Assembly (NCBI GenBank): GCA_964013575.1
Contig: CAXGWP010000004.1
Location: 30,276-94,275, forward strand
Source of the DNA: BJGV01 sp964013575
GTDB taxonomy: Bacteria > Pseudomonadota > Gammaproteobacteria > Burkholderiales > Nitrosomonadaceae
DNA: 64,000 nucleotides
Direction of reading: 5' to 3'
This document shows positions 43,309-51,443 of this stretch, piece after piece. The translations under genes and the position numbers were made by a program. The notes under the pieces are model-generated. The model saw nothing but the letters and a program-made list of their open reading frames with translations, did no database searches and was not told the origin of the DNA. Positions within the stretch are counted from its first letter, which is position 1, and each line of letters opens with the position of its first letter.

Positions 43309-44034
43309 ATGGCTGGTCATAGTAAGTGGGCAAATATTAAACATAAAAAGGCAGCAGCAGATGCCAAGCGTGGTAAGGTTTTTACAAGGGTTATTAAAGA
43401 AATAACAGTGGCTGCAAGATTGGGTGGTGGTGAAATAGAGAGTAATCCAAGGCTGCGTTTGGCTGTTGATAGGGCCTATGATCAGAATATGCCTAAGGAT
43501 AATGTAGAACGAGCAATTAAGCGTGGTAGCGGTGATTTGGAGGGAGTGAGTTACGAAGAGATTCGTTATGAAGGTTATGGTATGGCTGGTGCCGCTGTAG
43601 TAGTCAATTGTATGACAGATAACCGTGTACGAACTGTTGCTGCTGTACGGCACGCTTTTACTAAACATGGTGGAAATTTGGGGGCGGACGGTTCAGTTTT
43701 GTTTTTATTTAAACATTGTGGGCAACTTTTTTTTGCACCAGGTACCAATGAAGAGAAGTTAGTAGATGCTGCATTGGAAACTGGTGCAGAGGATGTTATT
43801 AATCATGATGACGGTAGTTTAGAAGTTATTACTCCACCATATGAGTTTATAGCTATAAAAAAAGATCTGGACAAATTGGGTTTCAAATCTGAGTTATCTG
43901 CAGTAACTATGAGGCCGGATAATGAGATTGTTTTAACTGGTGAAAATGCAGTAAAAATGAAAAAACTACTGGATGCTCTTGAAAGTATAGATGATGTTCA
44001 GGAGGTTTTTACTTCAGCAGTAATTGATAGTTAA
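43309..44034 (+). CDS. yebC: YebC/TACO1-family regulatory or translation protein
   Basis: A 241-residue protein of the YebC/PmpR family: MAGHSKWANIKHKKAAADAKRGK at the start, then NMPKDNVERAIKRGSGD and EEIRYEGYG. Members have been described as DNA-binding regulators; recent work on relatives ties them to translation at difficult proline stretches. It is upstream of ruvC, the usual arrangement. A 20-base gap separates the two genes, and the whole run to queC may be one transcript. Confidence 0.95.
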   Translation: MAGHSKWANIKHKKAAADAKRGKVFTRVIKEITVAARLGGGEIESNPRLRLAVDRAYDQNMPKDNVERAIKRGSGDLEGVSYEEIRYEGYGMAGAAVVVNCMTDNRVRTVAAVRHAFTKHGGNLGADGSVLFLFKHCGQLFFAPGTNEEKLVDAALETGAEDVINHDDGSLEVITPPYEFIAIKKDLDKLGFKSELSAVTMRPDNEIVLTGENAVKMKKLLDALESIDDVQEVFTSAVIDS

Positions 44035-44056
44035 TTTATTAACTGATAGGTGAAAT

Positions 44057-44575
44057 ATTCACATTCTAGGTATTGACCCAGGTTTACGTGTAACTGGATT
44101 TGGGGTTATTGATAAAAATGGCAATAAATTAACTTATGTTAGTAGTGGTCGTATTAAAACATTAGATGATTCATTGCCGTTACGTCTAAAATTAATTATG
44201 GGCAGCCTTAACGAGGTTATTGCCCAGTATCACCCTGATCAAGTTGCAGTAGAGCAGGTATTTGTTAATGTCAACCCAAAATCAACGCTGATGCTTGGGC
44301 AAGCAAGAGGTGCTGCAATCTGTGCAGCTGTATTAAATGATCTTATTGTAGCTGAGTATACTGCGCTACAAATTAAACAGGCAGTTGTTGGTAATGGTCA
44401 TGCAAAGAAAGAACAGGTCCAGGAGATGGTTAAGCGTTTGTTAGGCCTTTCAGCTGCACCTGGGGCTGATGCAGCAGATGCGCTTGCATGTGCTATTTGT
44501 CATGCTCATGGTGGATTGGGTTTAGGTCAGACACCAATAGAGGGGTACAGTATGAAACGCGGAAGGCTGAAATGA
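44057..44575 (+). CDS. ruvC: Holliday junction resolvase RuvC (apparent ATT start)
   Basis: Endonuclease that cuts Holliday junctions brought by RuvAB. The frame encodes a normal RuvC of about 172 residues: IHILGIDPGLRVTGFGVI at the start, VAVEQVF in the middle, and ADAADALACAICHAH at the end, giving all four acidic catalytic residues. There is no ATG, GTG or TTG between the in-frame stop TGA at 44051-44053 and the conserved ILGIDPG. The best start is the ATT at 44057, with AGGTGA at 44048-44053 as Shine-Dalgarno. The alternative is a one-base sequence error after a GTG at 44050. ruvA overlaps its stop by four bases. Confidence 0.9.
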   Translation: MHILGIDPGLRVTGFGVIDKNGNKLTYVSSGRIKTLDDSLPLRLKLIMGSLNEVIAQYHPDQVAVEQVFVNVNPKSTLMLGQARGAAICAAVLNDLIVAEYTALQIKQAVVGNGHAKKEQVQEMVKRLLGLSAAPGADAADALACAICHAHGGLGLGQTPIEGYSMKRGRLK

Positions 44576-45156
44576 TTGGAAGGTTAGTAGGAATTTTAAT
44601 AGAAAAGAAGCCCCCGTTGGTTCTTCTTGACGTACAGGGGGTGGGGTACGAGGTTAATGTGCCAATGAGTACATTTTATACTTTGCCAGGTAATGATGAG
44701 AAAGTTGTTCTTTATACTTATCTTGTGGTTCGGGAGGATGCACATTTATTGTATGGTTTTGTAACAGAAGCTGAGCGACAGGCTTTTTGTCAGCTTGTAA
44801 AGATTTCAGGAGTAGGAGCAAGGACAGCATTAGCAGTTTTATCAGGTCTTAGTGTTACTGATTTACATCAGGCGGTTGTAGATCATGATAGTAAACAAAT
44901 TATTAAAATCCCCGGTATTGGTAAGAAAACTGCTGAACGTTTAATATTGGAGTTGCGTGATAAACTTAATTCAGACATAGTTAATGTTAATAATCAAACA
45001 TCCTTTTCAAAAGTAAATGATGATGTGCTCAATGCTTTGTTAGCATTAGGTTATAATGATCGTGAGGCTAGTTGGGTAACTAAACAATTGTCTACGGATG
45101 TAACCGTGTCCGAGGGGATACGACAGGCACTTAAGCTTCTGTCTAAGGAGAAATAA
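44572..45156 (+). CDS. ruvA: Holliday junction branch migration protein RuvA
   Basis: Binds four-way junctions and loads RuvB. It has 194 residues: the OB-fold domain (MIGRLVGILIEKKPP to about 64), the helix-hairpin-helix domain with LVKISGVGARTALAVLSGL and IIKIPGIGKKTAERLILELRD, and the C-terminal RuvB-contacting three-helix domain (about 148-194). It starts at the ATG at 44572, in an ATGA overlap with ruvC. The gene ends 26 bases before ruvB. Confidence 0.96.
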   Translation: MIGRLVGILIEKKPPLVLLDVQGVGYEVNVPMSTFYTLPGNDEKVVLYTYLVVREDAHLLYGFVTEAERQAFCQLVKISGVGARTALAVLSGLSVTDLHQAVVDHDSKQIIKIPGIGKKTAERLILELRDKLNSDIVNVNNQTSFSKVNDDVLNALLALGYNDREASWVTKQLSTDVTVSEGIRQALKLLSKEK

Positions 45157-45157
45157 C

Positions 45158-45190
45158 ATGAGTATTCAGCCTGTACAGTTGGATGATTGA
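45158..45190 (+). other. Ten-codon minicistron overlapping the ruvB start
   Basis: ATG at 45158 is preceded by a strong ribosome-binding site (AAGGAGAAATAAC) and encodes MSIQPVQLDD, ending with TGA at 45188-45190, five bases past the ruvB ATG at 45183. ruvB has no good ribosome-binding site of its own, so this short leader may couple its translation to ruvA expression. It is too short to call a gene. Confidence 0.4.
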
Positions 45191-46220
45191 AACTGAACGA
45201 TTAATTAACGCGAACACTGTTTCCTCTAAAGAGGAAGCTTTAGAGTTGGCTTTGCGCCCAAAATGTCTAGAAGAGTATATTGGTCAGGAAAAGGCGCGCG
45301 GGCAATTACAGATATTTATTGAGGCAGCAAGGAATCGAGAGGAGGCTTTGGATCATGTGTTGTTGTATGGACCTCCTGGTTTAGGTAAGACTACACTAGC
45401 TCATATAATTGCAAGGGAAATGGGTGTAAATTTGCGGCATACCTCTGGTCCTGTACTGGAGCGCCCTGGTGATTTAGCAGCTTTGCTTACTAATTTAGAG
45501 CCAAATGACGTATTGTTTATTGATGAAATACATCGTCTATCTCCAGTGGTAGAAGAGATTCTTTACCCTGCTTTAGAAGATTATCAATTAGATATCATGA
45601 TTGGTGAAGGTCCTGCTGCTCGTTCGGTTAAACTTGATTTGCCTTCGTTTACTTTGGTGGGCGCTACTACTCGAGCAGGTATGCTAACTAATCCGCTACG
45701 TGATCGTTTTGGAATTGTTTCACGATTAGAGTTTTATTCTTCTGATGAGCTTACTAAAATTGTAATGCGTTCAGCTCAGGTATTAGATGTGGAAATTTTT
45801 ATTGATGGAGCAACAGAGATTGCTCTTCGTTCACGTGGCACACCACGGATTGTTAATAGGTTATTACGTAGGGTGAGAGATTTTGCTGAAGTTAAGGCAG
45901 AGGGAAGTATCAGTCAAGCTGTGGCAGATGCTGCGTTGACGATGCTAGATGTAGATAGTATTGGTCTTGATGTAATGGATAGAAAATTACTTTTATCAGT
46001 AATAGAAAAATTTGATGGCGGGCCTGTTGGGGTTGATAATTTAGCAGCAGCAATTAGTGAAGAGAGAGATACTATTGAGGATATATTAGAGCCATATTTA
46101 ATACAGCAAGGTTTCCTGAAGCGTACACCACGAGGACGTATGGCTACAAGTATTGCTTATCAACATTTTGGAATGAAATTTAAAGATAGGTTAAATAGCG
46201 AACTATGGGAAGAAAAGTGA
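45183..46220 (+). CDS. ruvB: Holliday junction branch migration ATPase RuvB
   Basis: Hexameric AAA+ motor that drives branch migration with RuvA. It has 345 residues, starting MIETERLINAN as the family does. Walker A is GPPGLGKTT near 63-71, Walker B FIDEIHRL near 116-123, sensor 1 is in LVGATTRAG, the arginine finger is near DRFG, and the C-terminal winged helix ends with PRGRMATSIAYQHFG. Its ATG lies inside a ten-codon reading frame with a strong ribosome-binding site. ybgC follows after 15 bases. Confidence 0.97.
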   Translation: MIETERLINANTVSSKEEALELALRPKCLEEYIGQEKARGQLQIFIEAARNREEALDHVLLYGPPGLGKTTLAHIIAREMGVNLRHTSGPVLERPGDLAALLTNLEPNDVLFIDEIHRLSPVVEEILYPALEDYQLDIMIGEGPAARSVKLDLPSFTLVGATTRAGMLTNPLRDRFGIVSRLEFYSSDELTKIVMRSAQVLDVEIFIDGATEIALRSRGTPRIVNRLLRRVRDFAEVKAEGSISQAVADAALTMLDVDSIGLDVMDRKLLLSVIEKFDGGPVGVDNLAAAISEERDTIEDILEPYLIQQGFLKRTPRGRMATSIAYQHFGMKFKDRLNSELWEEK

Positions 46221-46235
46221 GAATAAGACAAGAAA

Positions 46236-46661
46236 ATGGAAAAAAATATTAAATTGAAAGCAGATCCGATTTTTATTCTTCCTACACGAGTTTATTATCA
46301 GGATACAGATGCGGGGGGTGTGGTTTATCATTCAATTTATTTAAATTATATGGAACGCGCTCGCTATGAGTGGATGCGTGATTTAGGTATGGATATAAAA
46401 TCTTTAGCGCAGATTCATAGGGTGATTTTCATGATACGTTCTTTGAATATTGAATACTTCAAGCCTGCTATATTGGATGACTTGCTCCATGTAACAGTGC
46501 AAAATGTTGAGCTTGGAAAAGCTCGTATTACAATTTTACAGCATGTTCTCCGTGAACAAATTATGCTAGCCAGCGCAACTATACAGGTGGTATGTGTAGG
46601 TGCCGATACACTTAAATTGGCAAGCTTGCCTATTTCATTACGACATAAATTTGGAACCTAA
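46236..46661 (+). CDS. ybgC: YbgC-type acyl-CoA thioesterase (Tol-Pal associated)
   Basis: A 141-residue hot-dog-fold thioesterase. The catalytic motif YYQDTDAGGVVYHSIYLNYMERAR (about 20-43) carries the active-site aspartate and the tyrosine/histidine pattern of the YbgC family. It hydrolyses acyl-CoA and is thought to act in phospholipid metabolism. In many proteobacteria it heads the tol-pal operon, as here, with tolQ starting two bases after its stop. Confidence 0.95.
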   Translation: MEKNIKLKADPIFILPTRVYYQDTDAGGVVYHSIYLNYMERARYEWMRDLGMDIKSLAQIHRVIFMIRSLNIEYFKPAILDDLLHVTVQNVELGKARITILQHVLREQIMLASATIQVVCVGADTLKLASLPISLRHKFGT

Positions 46662-46663
46662 TT

Positions 46664-47350
46664 ATGAATGTAACTGTAACTCAAGACATGTCTATATTGT
46701 CACTTATTAGCTCTGCTAGTATACCAGTACAACTAGTAATGGGAATGCTGCTGGTTGCCTCCTTTTTATCTTGGTGGTTTATTTTTAGGAAACTTTATAC
46801 TATTAGAGAAGAAACAAAACAAAGCGATGAATTTGAAGATATATTTTGGAAGGGTGCTGATCTTAATGAGCTTTATCAGAGTGTATTAAGTGCACGGTAT
46901 ACAACAGGTGGGATGGAGAGGATTTTTGAAGCGGGTTTTCGAGAGTTTATTAAGCATGATCGTCAGCCAGGGATAGATGTTGGTGCCGTGATGGATGGTA
47001 CTAGGCGTGCAATGAGAGCAACGTATCAGCGTGAGATGGATAGGCTTGAATCACAGCTATCTTTTCTTGCCACAGTAGGTTCAGTAAGTCCATATATTGG
47101 TTTATTTGGAACCGTTTGGGGAATTATGAATTCTTTTCGTAGTCTATCAAATGTAACGCAAGCAACTATTGCTCATGTTGCACCAGGCATTGCTGAAGCA
47201 TTAATTGCAACAGCAATGGGTTTATTTGCTGCAATTCCTGCAGTTATTGCTTATAACCGTTATGCCAGCGATATTGATCAGCTAGCAACACGTTTTGAAA
47301 GTTTTATGGAAGAGCTTTCAAATGTATTGCAGCGACAAGCTAATGGATAA
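46664..47350 (+). CDS. tolQ: Tol-Pal system inner-membrane protein TolQ
   Basis: Forms the proton-driven TolQR motor of the Tol-Pal complex, which constricts the outer membrane at division. It has 228 residues with three hydrophobic segments: about 20-40 (VQLVMGMLLVASFLSWWFIF), about 135-160 (ATVGSVSPYIGLFGTVWGIM) and about 170-195 (GIAEALIATAMGLFAAIPAVIAY). The conserved ExbB/TolQ glycine-rich motifs in the second and third segments are intact. Start ATG two bases after ybgC; tolR follows after 24 bases. Confidence 0.97.
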   Translation: MNVTVTQDMSILSLISSASIPVQLVMGMLLVASFLSWWFIFRKLYTIREETKQSDEFEDIFWKGADLNELYQSVLSARYTTGGMERIFEAGFREFIKHDRQPGIDVGAVMDGTRRAMRATYQREMDRLESQLSFLATVGSVSPYIGLFGTVWGIMNSFRSLSNVTQATIAHVAPGIAEALIATAMGLFAAIPAVIAYNRYASDIDQLATRFESFMEELSNVLQRQANG

Positions 47351-47374
47351 AAACAAACTAATTGGAATGATTTC

Positions 47375-47791
47375 ATGAGCATGCGCAGAACAAAGCGACG
47401 TCTAATGAACGAAATTAATGTTGTACCATATATTGACGTAATGTTGGTGTTATTAATTATTTTTATGATTACGGCACCGTTAGTTAATTCTGGTCAGATT
47501 GAACTGCCTCAGATTGGTAAATCTCTTAAGCCTACAGTTGCGCCATTGGAGGTGATTATTAAGGTTGATAAAAGTTTGGCTATACGTGATCTTGCTCTGA
47601 CAACTATTGAGCAAAAAGTAAATCGTGACGAATTAATAGCTGTAATTAAGAAAAAGCAGGAAAAAAATAAAGATCAGCCAGTTGTAATTGCTGCTGATAA
47701 AAATGTGCGGTATGAAGAGGTAATAAAAATGATGGATATTCTTCAAAAACAGAGAGTTACAAAAGTAGGTTTGTTAGCTAAGAAAAAATGA
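47375..47791 (+). CDS. tolR: Tol-Pal system inner-membrane protein TolR
   Basis: Partner of TolQ. It has 138 residues with one N-terminal membrane segment (about 20-40, VVPYIDVMLVLLIIFMITAPL) that contains the proton-carrying aspartate (Asp near residue 21, in PYIDVMLVLL). The periplasmic domain (about 50-138) has the usual EVIIKVDK and PVVIAADKNVRYEEVI elements. It lies between tolQ and tolA in the standard order. Confidence 0.96.
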   Translation: MSMRRTKRRLMNEINVVPYIDVMLVLLIIFMITAPLVNSGQIELPQIGKSLKPTVAPLEVIIKVDKSLAIRDLALTTIEQKVNRDELIAVIKKKQEKNKDQPVVIAADKNVRYEEVIKMMDILQKQRVTKVGLLAKKK

Positions 47792-47816
47792 TTAACATTA
47801 GTACTTGAAGAGAAGC

Positions 47817-48722
47817 ATGAAATCAGGTTCTACTAACAGTAGTCAGAAATTATTTAAGGCAGGGGTGCTGGCTTTATTAGTGCACGTAGTATTTTTTATT
47901 TTTATGACTTTTGGGTTAAATTGGAAAACTGATCCGCTAACAGGTGTAGTAGTAGATTTATGGAGTGACTTGCCGCAGCCAGAGCAGGAAGTAATTAAGA
48001 AGGTTAGCTCGCTACCACCAAAGCCATTACCATTAAAAAAGGCTGAACCGTTATTACCAAAGAAGGCTGAATTATTGCCTCCAAAAAGGATTGAACCTGT
48101 ACAACCAAAAAAAATAAAGATTTTGTCACCAAAACCTGATATAGAACTTAAAAAAGAAAAAGAAAGGTTAGCTAGGGAAAAGAAGGAGAAAGAGAGGAAA
48201 GAAAGGTTGGCTAGGGAAAAGAAGGAGAAAGAGAGGAAAGAAAGGCTGGCTAGGGAAAAGAAGGAGAAAGAGAGGAAAGAAAGACTAGCTAGGGAAAAGA
48301 AAGAAAGGGAAAGGAAAGAGAAAGAGCAAAAAGCAAGGGTAGCTGCTGAAACAGAGCGGTTCCAGAAAGAGTTACGCAAAGAAGAGGAAAGAAGGAGGCT
48401 TCAAAGGTTAGCGTATGCAAAAGCCGTAGCCAAGCAAAGCTTAATAGATGAATTTAAGGCAAAGATTCTGGCAAAGATAAAAAGTAAAATTGTGATGCCA
48501 CCAGAATTGCCAAATGACCCTGTTGCAGAATTTGATGTTACATTATTGCCGGGGGGAGAGATTTTGGATATTAAATTAAGAAATAGTAGTGGATTTATTT
48601 CATTTGATGAAGCTGTAGAACGTGCGATTATACAAGCTAGGCCTTTACCCTTGCCAAAGGACAAATTATTATTTCCAAATTTTCGGAATTTAAGTCTTAA
48701 GGTACATTACCAAGATGATTAA
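47817..48722 (+). CDS. tolA: Tol-Pal system protein TolA
   Basis: Links the inner membrane to Pal and TolB. It has 301 residues from the ATG at 47817, which has GAAGAGAAG upstream; the frame is open to a TTG at 47805. One membrane segment (about 14-36, FKAGVLALLVHVVFFIFMTFGL) is followed by a proline/lysine-rich stretch with PLPLKKAEPLLPKK-type repeats. A long charged helix includes four 13-residue repeats (48162-48317). A C-terminal domain of about 90 residues contains the conserved YAKAVAKQSLIDEFKAKIL, FDVTLLPGGEI and SSGFISFDEAVERAI. Four of the repeat copies are nearly identical at DNA level. Confidence 0.93.
   Translation: MKSGSTNSSQKLFKAGVLALLVHVVFFIFMTFGLNWKTDPLTGVVVDLWSDLPQPEQEVIKKVSSLPPKPLPLKKAEPLLPKKAELLPPKRIEPVQPKKIKILSPKPDIELKKEKERLAREKKEKERKERLAREKKEKERKERLAREKKEKERKERLAREKKERERKEKEQKARVAAETERFQKELRKEEERRRLQRLAYAKAVAKQSLIDEFKAKILAKIKSKIVMPPELPNDPVAEFDVTLLPGGEILDIKLRNSSGFISFDEAVERAIIQARPLPLPKDKLLFPNFRNLSLKVHYQDD
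48162..48317 (+). repeat. 39-base tandem repeat in tolA
   Basis: Four units of 39 bases (48162-48200, 48201-48239, 48240-48278, 48279-48317) encode the 13-residue heptad-like pattern ERLAREKKEKERK. The first three differ at one or two bases; the fourth diverges at its end. Copy-number change keeps the frame and would only alter the length of the periplasm-spanning helix. Confidence 0.92.
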
Positions 48723-50073
48723 TATAATCGGTATTAATAAAAATAATATTTTAAAAAATGGCTTTATGTGTAATTTATTACATAAATTTTATAGGTCTAC
48801 ATTTGTGCTGGTATTTTATTTGTTCAGCACCCCGATTCAAGCTGCATTAGATATTGAGATTTTTGGTGGTGGTGCTTCTCAGATCCCTATTGCTATTGTT
48901 CCATTTGTTTCTGAAGAAACACTTCCACAAAGTGTAACAAACATCGTAAAATCTGACTTGCAACGAAGTGGGCTCTTTAGAATGGTTGATTCAGTTGGCC
49001 CCACTCCTCATGAGCTAAGAGAGGTTATTTATCCAGACTGGCAGATGCGTGGGGTTACTGCATTAGTTATTGGTTCTGCCAGGTTATTATTTAATGGTCA
49101 GGTAGAGGTGCGGTATCGTCTTATTGATGTAGCAAAGCAGGAAGTACTAATTAGTGATATGGAAACTGCTTCTGTAAAAAGATTGCGTGCTATTGCTCAT
49201 CGAATGGCTGATAATATTTATGAAAAGCTCACAGGGGATGTGGGCGTGTTTAGTACCCGTATTGCTTATGTGGAGAAGCAAGGGAAGAGGTATTCATTAA
49301 AGGTTGCTGATGCAGATGGATTTAATGCGCGGACTGCAATTGAATATATTGAGCCAATTATTTCACTTGCATGGTCACCAGATGGGACTAAAATAGCTTA
49401 TGTTTCATTTGAGAATAAGAAGCCAGTTATTCATGTGCAGACATTAGCAACTGGAGAGCGTAGAGCTATTGCAAAACATAGAGGAAGTAATAGTGCCCCA
49501 GCATGGTCTCCAGATGGAAAAAAGTTAGCAGTGGTACTTAGTAAGAAGGGGGGTTCTCAAATTTTTCTAATAAATTCTGATGGAAGCGGGTTGAGAAGAC
49601 TTACTCAAAGCTCTGGTATTGATACTGAGCCTAATTTTTCACCAGATGGAAAATCAATTATTTTTACTTCTGATCGTGGTGGTAGTCCACAAATTTATCG
49701 AATGGCCGTAACAGGATCTGTGTCAAGGACAGCAGAGCGTCTTACTTTTGAAGGTAGTTATAATGTAAGCCCACAGTACCATCATGATGGTAAAAGCTTT
49801 ACATTTATACATCGTAATAATTCAAAATTTAATGTAGCTATACAGAATCTTGAGACTCGTCAGGTACAATTATTGACTAATTCATCATTTGATGAGTCCC
49901 CTAGCTTTGCTCCAAACGGTAAAATAATTCTATATGCAACTGAAATTAAAGGACGTGGTATATTAGCTGCAGTATCAAGTGATGGTAGAACACGTCAAGA
50001 ATTATCAACACGGAAAGCAGATATAAGAGAGCCTGCATGGGGGCCTTTACTAAAATCGCGCCGTAAATTCTAA
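48715..50073 (+). CDS. tolB: Tol-Pal system periplasmic protein TolB
   Basis: Periplasmic beta-propeller that binds Pal and TolA. It has 452 residues from the ATG at 48715, which overlaps tolA by eight bases. The ATG at 48766 would give 435 residues and a more typical signal peptide (MCNLLHKFYRSTFVLVFYLFSTPIQA), so the start is uncertain. After the signal come the N-terminal alpha/beta domain (IEIFGGGASQIPIAIVPF) and a six-bladed propeller whose blades repeat WSPDGTKIAYVS, WSPDGKKLAVVL, FSPDGKSIIFTSDRGG and FAPNGKIILYAT. Confidence 0.95.
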   Translation: MINIIGINKNNILKNGFMCNLLHKFYRSTFVLVFYLFSTPIQAALDIEIFGGGASQIPIAIVPFVSEETLPQSVTNIVKSDLQRSGLFRMVDSVGPTPHELREVIYPDWQMRGVTALVIGSARLLFNGQVEVRYRLIDVAKQEVLISDMETASVKRLRAIAHRMADNIYEKLTGDVGVFSTRIAYVEKQGKRYSLKVADADGFNARTAIEYIEPIISLAWSPDGTKIAYVSFENKKPVIHVQTLATGERRAIAKHRGSNSAPAWSPDGKKLAVVLSKKGGSQIFLINSDGSGLRRLTQSSGIDTEPNFSPDGKSIIFTSDRGGSPQIYRMAVTGSVSRTAERLTFEGSYNVSPQYHHDGKSFTFIHRNNSKFNVAIQNLETRQVQLLTNSSFDESPSFAPNGKIILYATEIKGRGILAAVSSDGRTRQELSTRKADIREPAWGPLLKSRRKF

Positions 50074-50117
50074 TTCTATTTGATGGTGTATAGTAGTTAA
50101 TTTATAAGGAGAAAAAC

Positions 50118-50621
50118 ATGAAAAAGATTTTATATGTTGTTATGGTAGCTTTATTAGCAGCATGTGCTAATAAAGCTATAAAACCAGATGCAGAGGGGGT
50201 GCAGGAAAATAAAAGTGCTACTATATCAAGTGAGAATGTAACAGCGAAACCTACTATAAACCCGTTAATTGATCCAACGAATATATTATCAAAGCGTAGT
50301 GTTTATTTTGGATTTGATGAATATGTGGTTAATGAAAAATATAATTCTATGGTGTTATCACATGCTAGATACTTACGTGATAATTCTAGTGCAAAGATTC
50401 GATTAAATGGCCATACAGATGAACGTGGTAGTCGAGAATACAATCTTGCATTGGGTCAACGTCGTGCTGATAGCGTGAAGCAGGTTATGACATTAGCAGG
50501 AACTCAGGAAGATCAGATTGAGTCTGTTAGTTATGGTGAAGAAAAGCCACAAGCTTTCGGACATGATGAGGCGTCTTGGGCTGAGAATCGTCGTGTAGAT
50601 ATTAGATATGCGGGCGAGTAA
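50118..50621 (+). CDS. pal: Peptidoglycan-associated lipoprotein Pal
   Basis: Outer-membrane lipoprotein of the Tol-Pal complex. It has 167 residues with a lipoprotein signal (MKKILYVVMVALLAACAN, lipobox LAAC). A 35-residue linker leads to an OmpA-like peptidoglycan-binding domain (about 60-165) with VYFGFDEYVV and NGHTDERGSREYNLALGQRRADSV, which carries the Asp and Arg that bind diaminopimelate. Strong ribosome-binding site AAGGAG. Two bases separate its stop from cpoB. Confidence 0.97.
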   Translation: MKKILYVVMVALLAACANKAIKPDAEGVQENKSATISSENVTAKPTINPLIDPTNILSKRSVYFGFDEYVVNEKYNSMVLSHARYLRDNSSAKIRLNGHTDERGSREYNLALGQRRADSVKQVMTLAGTQEDQIESVSYGEEKPQAFGHDEASWAENRRVDIRYAGE

Positions 50622-50623
50622 GA

Positions 50624-51400
50624 ATGTATTTGCGCGCTATCTTGTTATTGTCAGTATTAATTAATTGTAATGTGAGTTACGCACAACTATTTGAAGATGA
50701 AGTTGCAAAAAAGGAGCGTGCGAAGCAACAGGAACAAATAAAAGCTCAAGAAGCCCATATTATTAAGCTTGAAGAAATGCATAGCCAAGCAATTGTTGGT
50801 CTTCATAATAAAATTCAAAAATTGAGGCATGATATTAGTGAGCTAAATGGCCAGATAGAGGTATTAGTGAATGATATTGCTTTGTCTCAAAATAGGCAGA
50901 AGGATTTTTATATTGATTTGGATAGCAGGTTGAGAAGAATTGAGCAGCCTGATGCTGTATCTAATAATGAATTAAATATAGATTCTTCTACTGTTGAAGT
51001 ACCATCGCCAACTAGTGTCGCTATAGTAAGTGATGACGAGAATAGTAGCTATCAAGAAGCTTTTAATATGTTCAAGATAGGCAGATTTAAGGGTGCTATA
51101 TCTAAATTTAAGAGCTTTATAGAGAACTATCCAGAGTCTAATCTTGTACCTAGTTCACATTATTGGATAGGGAATTCTTATTATGCTATGCGTGATTTTA
51201 AGCGGGCAATTTTTGTGCAACAAGAATTAATTAAAGGTTTTCCGGAAAGCGCAAAAGTTCCTGATGCAATGCTTAACATTGCAAGTAGTCAGAAAGAAAT
51301 TAATTTTAAAACAGAGGCAAAAAAAACCTTAACAGATTTAATTGAAAGATACCCCACAAGTGATGCAGCAGAAAAAGCCAAGAAACGATTAGATAATTAG
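50624..51400 (+). CDS. cpoB: Tol-Pal associated periplasmic TPR protein (CpoB/YbgF)
   Basis: A 258-residue periplasmic protein with a signal peptide (MYLRAILLLSVLINCNVSYA). Residues about 30-95 are a coiled coil, with heptads through KERAKQQEQIKAQEAHIIKLEE. Residues about 140-258 hold tetratricopeptide repeats (YQEAFNMFKIGRFKGAISKFKSFIENYPES, SHYWIGNSYYAMRDFKRAIFVQQELIKGFP, and KTEAKKTLTDLIERYPTSDAAEKAKKRL). CpoB coordinates Tol-Pal constriction with peptidoglycan synthesis in E. coli. It is last of the tol genes, 43 bases before queE. Confidence 0.93.
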   Translation: MYLRAILLLSVLINCNVSYAQLFEDEVAKKERAKQQEQIKAQEAHIIKLEEMHSQAIVGLHNKIQKLRHDISELNGQIEVLVNDIALSQNRQKDFYIDLDSRLRRIEQPDAVSNNELNIDSSTVEVPSPTSVAIVSDDENSSYQEAFNMFKIGRFKGAISKFKSFIENYPESNLVPSSHYWIGNSYYAMRDFKRAIFVQQELIKGFPESAKVPDAMLNIASSQKEINFKTEAKKTLTDLIERYPTSDAAEKAKKRLDN

Positions 51401-51443
51401 AAATAGGGATAGTTTTTATAGTTTAATGTAGGTAGTGTACGAT

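Noticed and set aside
43288..43668. 126-codon minus-strand frame over yebC
   Set aside because: Antisense to a highly conserved gene, no ribosome-binding site or motif.
45158..45190. Minicistron before ruvB as a separate gene or a frameshifted RuvB N-terminus
   Set aside because: RuvB already has a family-typical N-terminus from 45183, so no frameshift is needed; ten codons are too few to call a gene.
47843..48379. 178-codon minus-strand frame rich in Ser/Phe/Leu
   Set aside because: It is the antisense of the tolA repeats; its periodic sequence is a by-product of the lysine/glutamate/arginine repeats.
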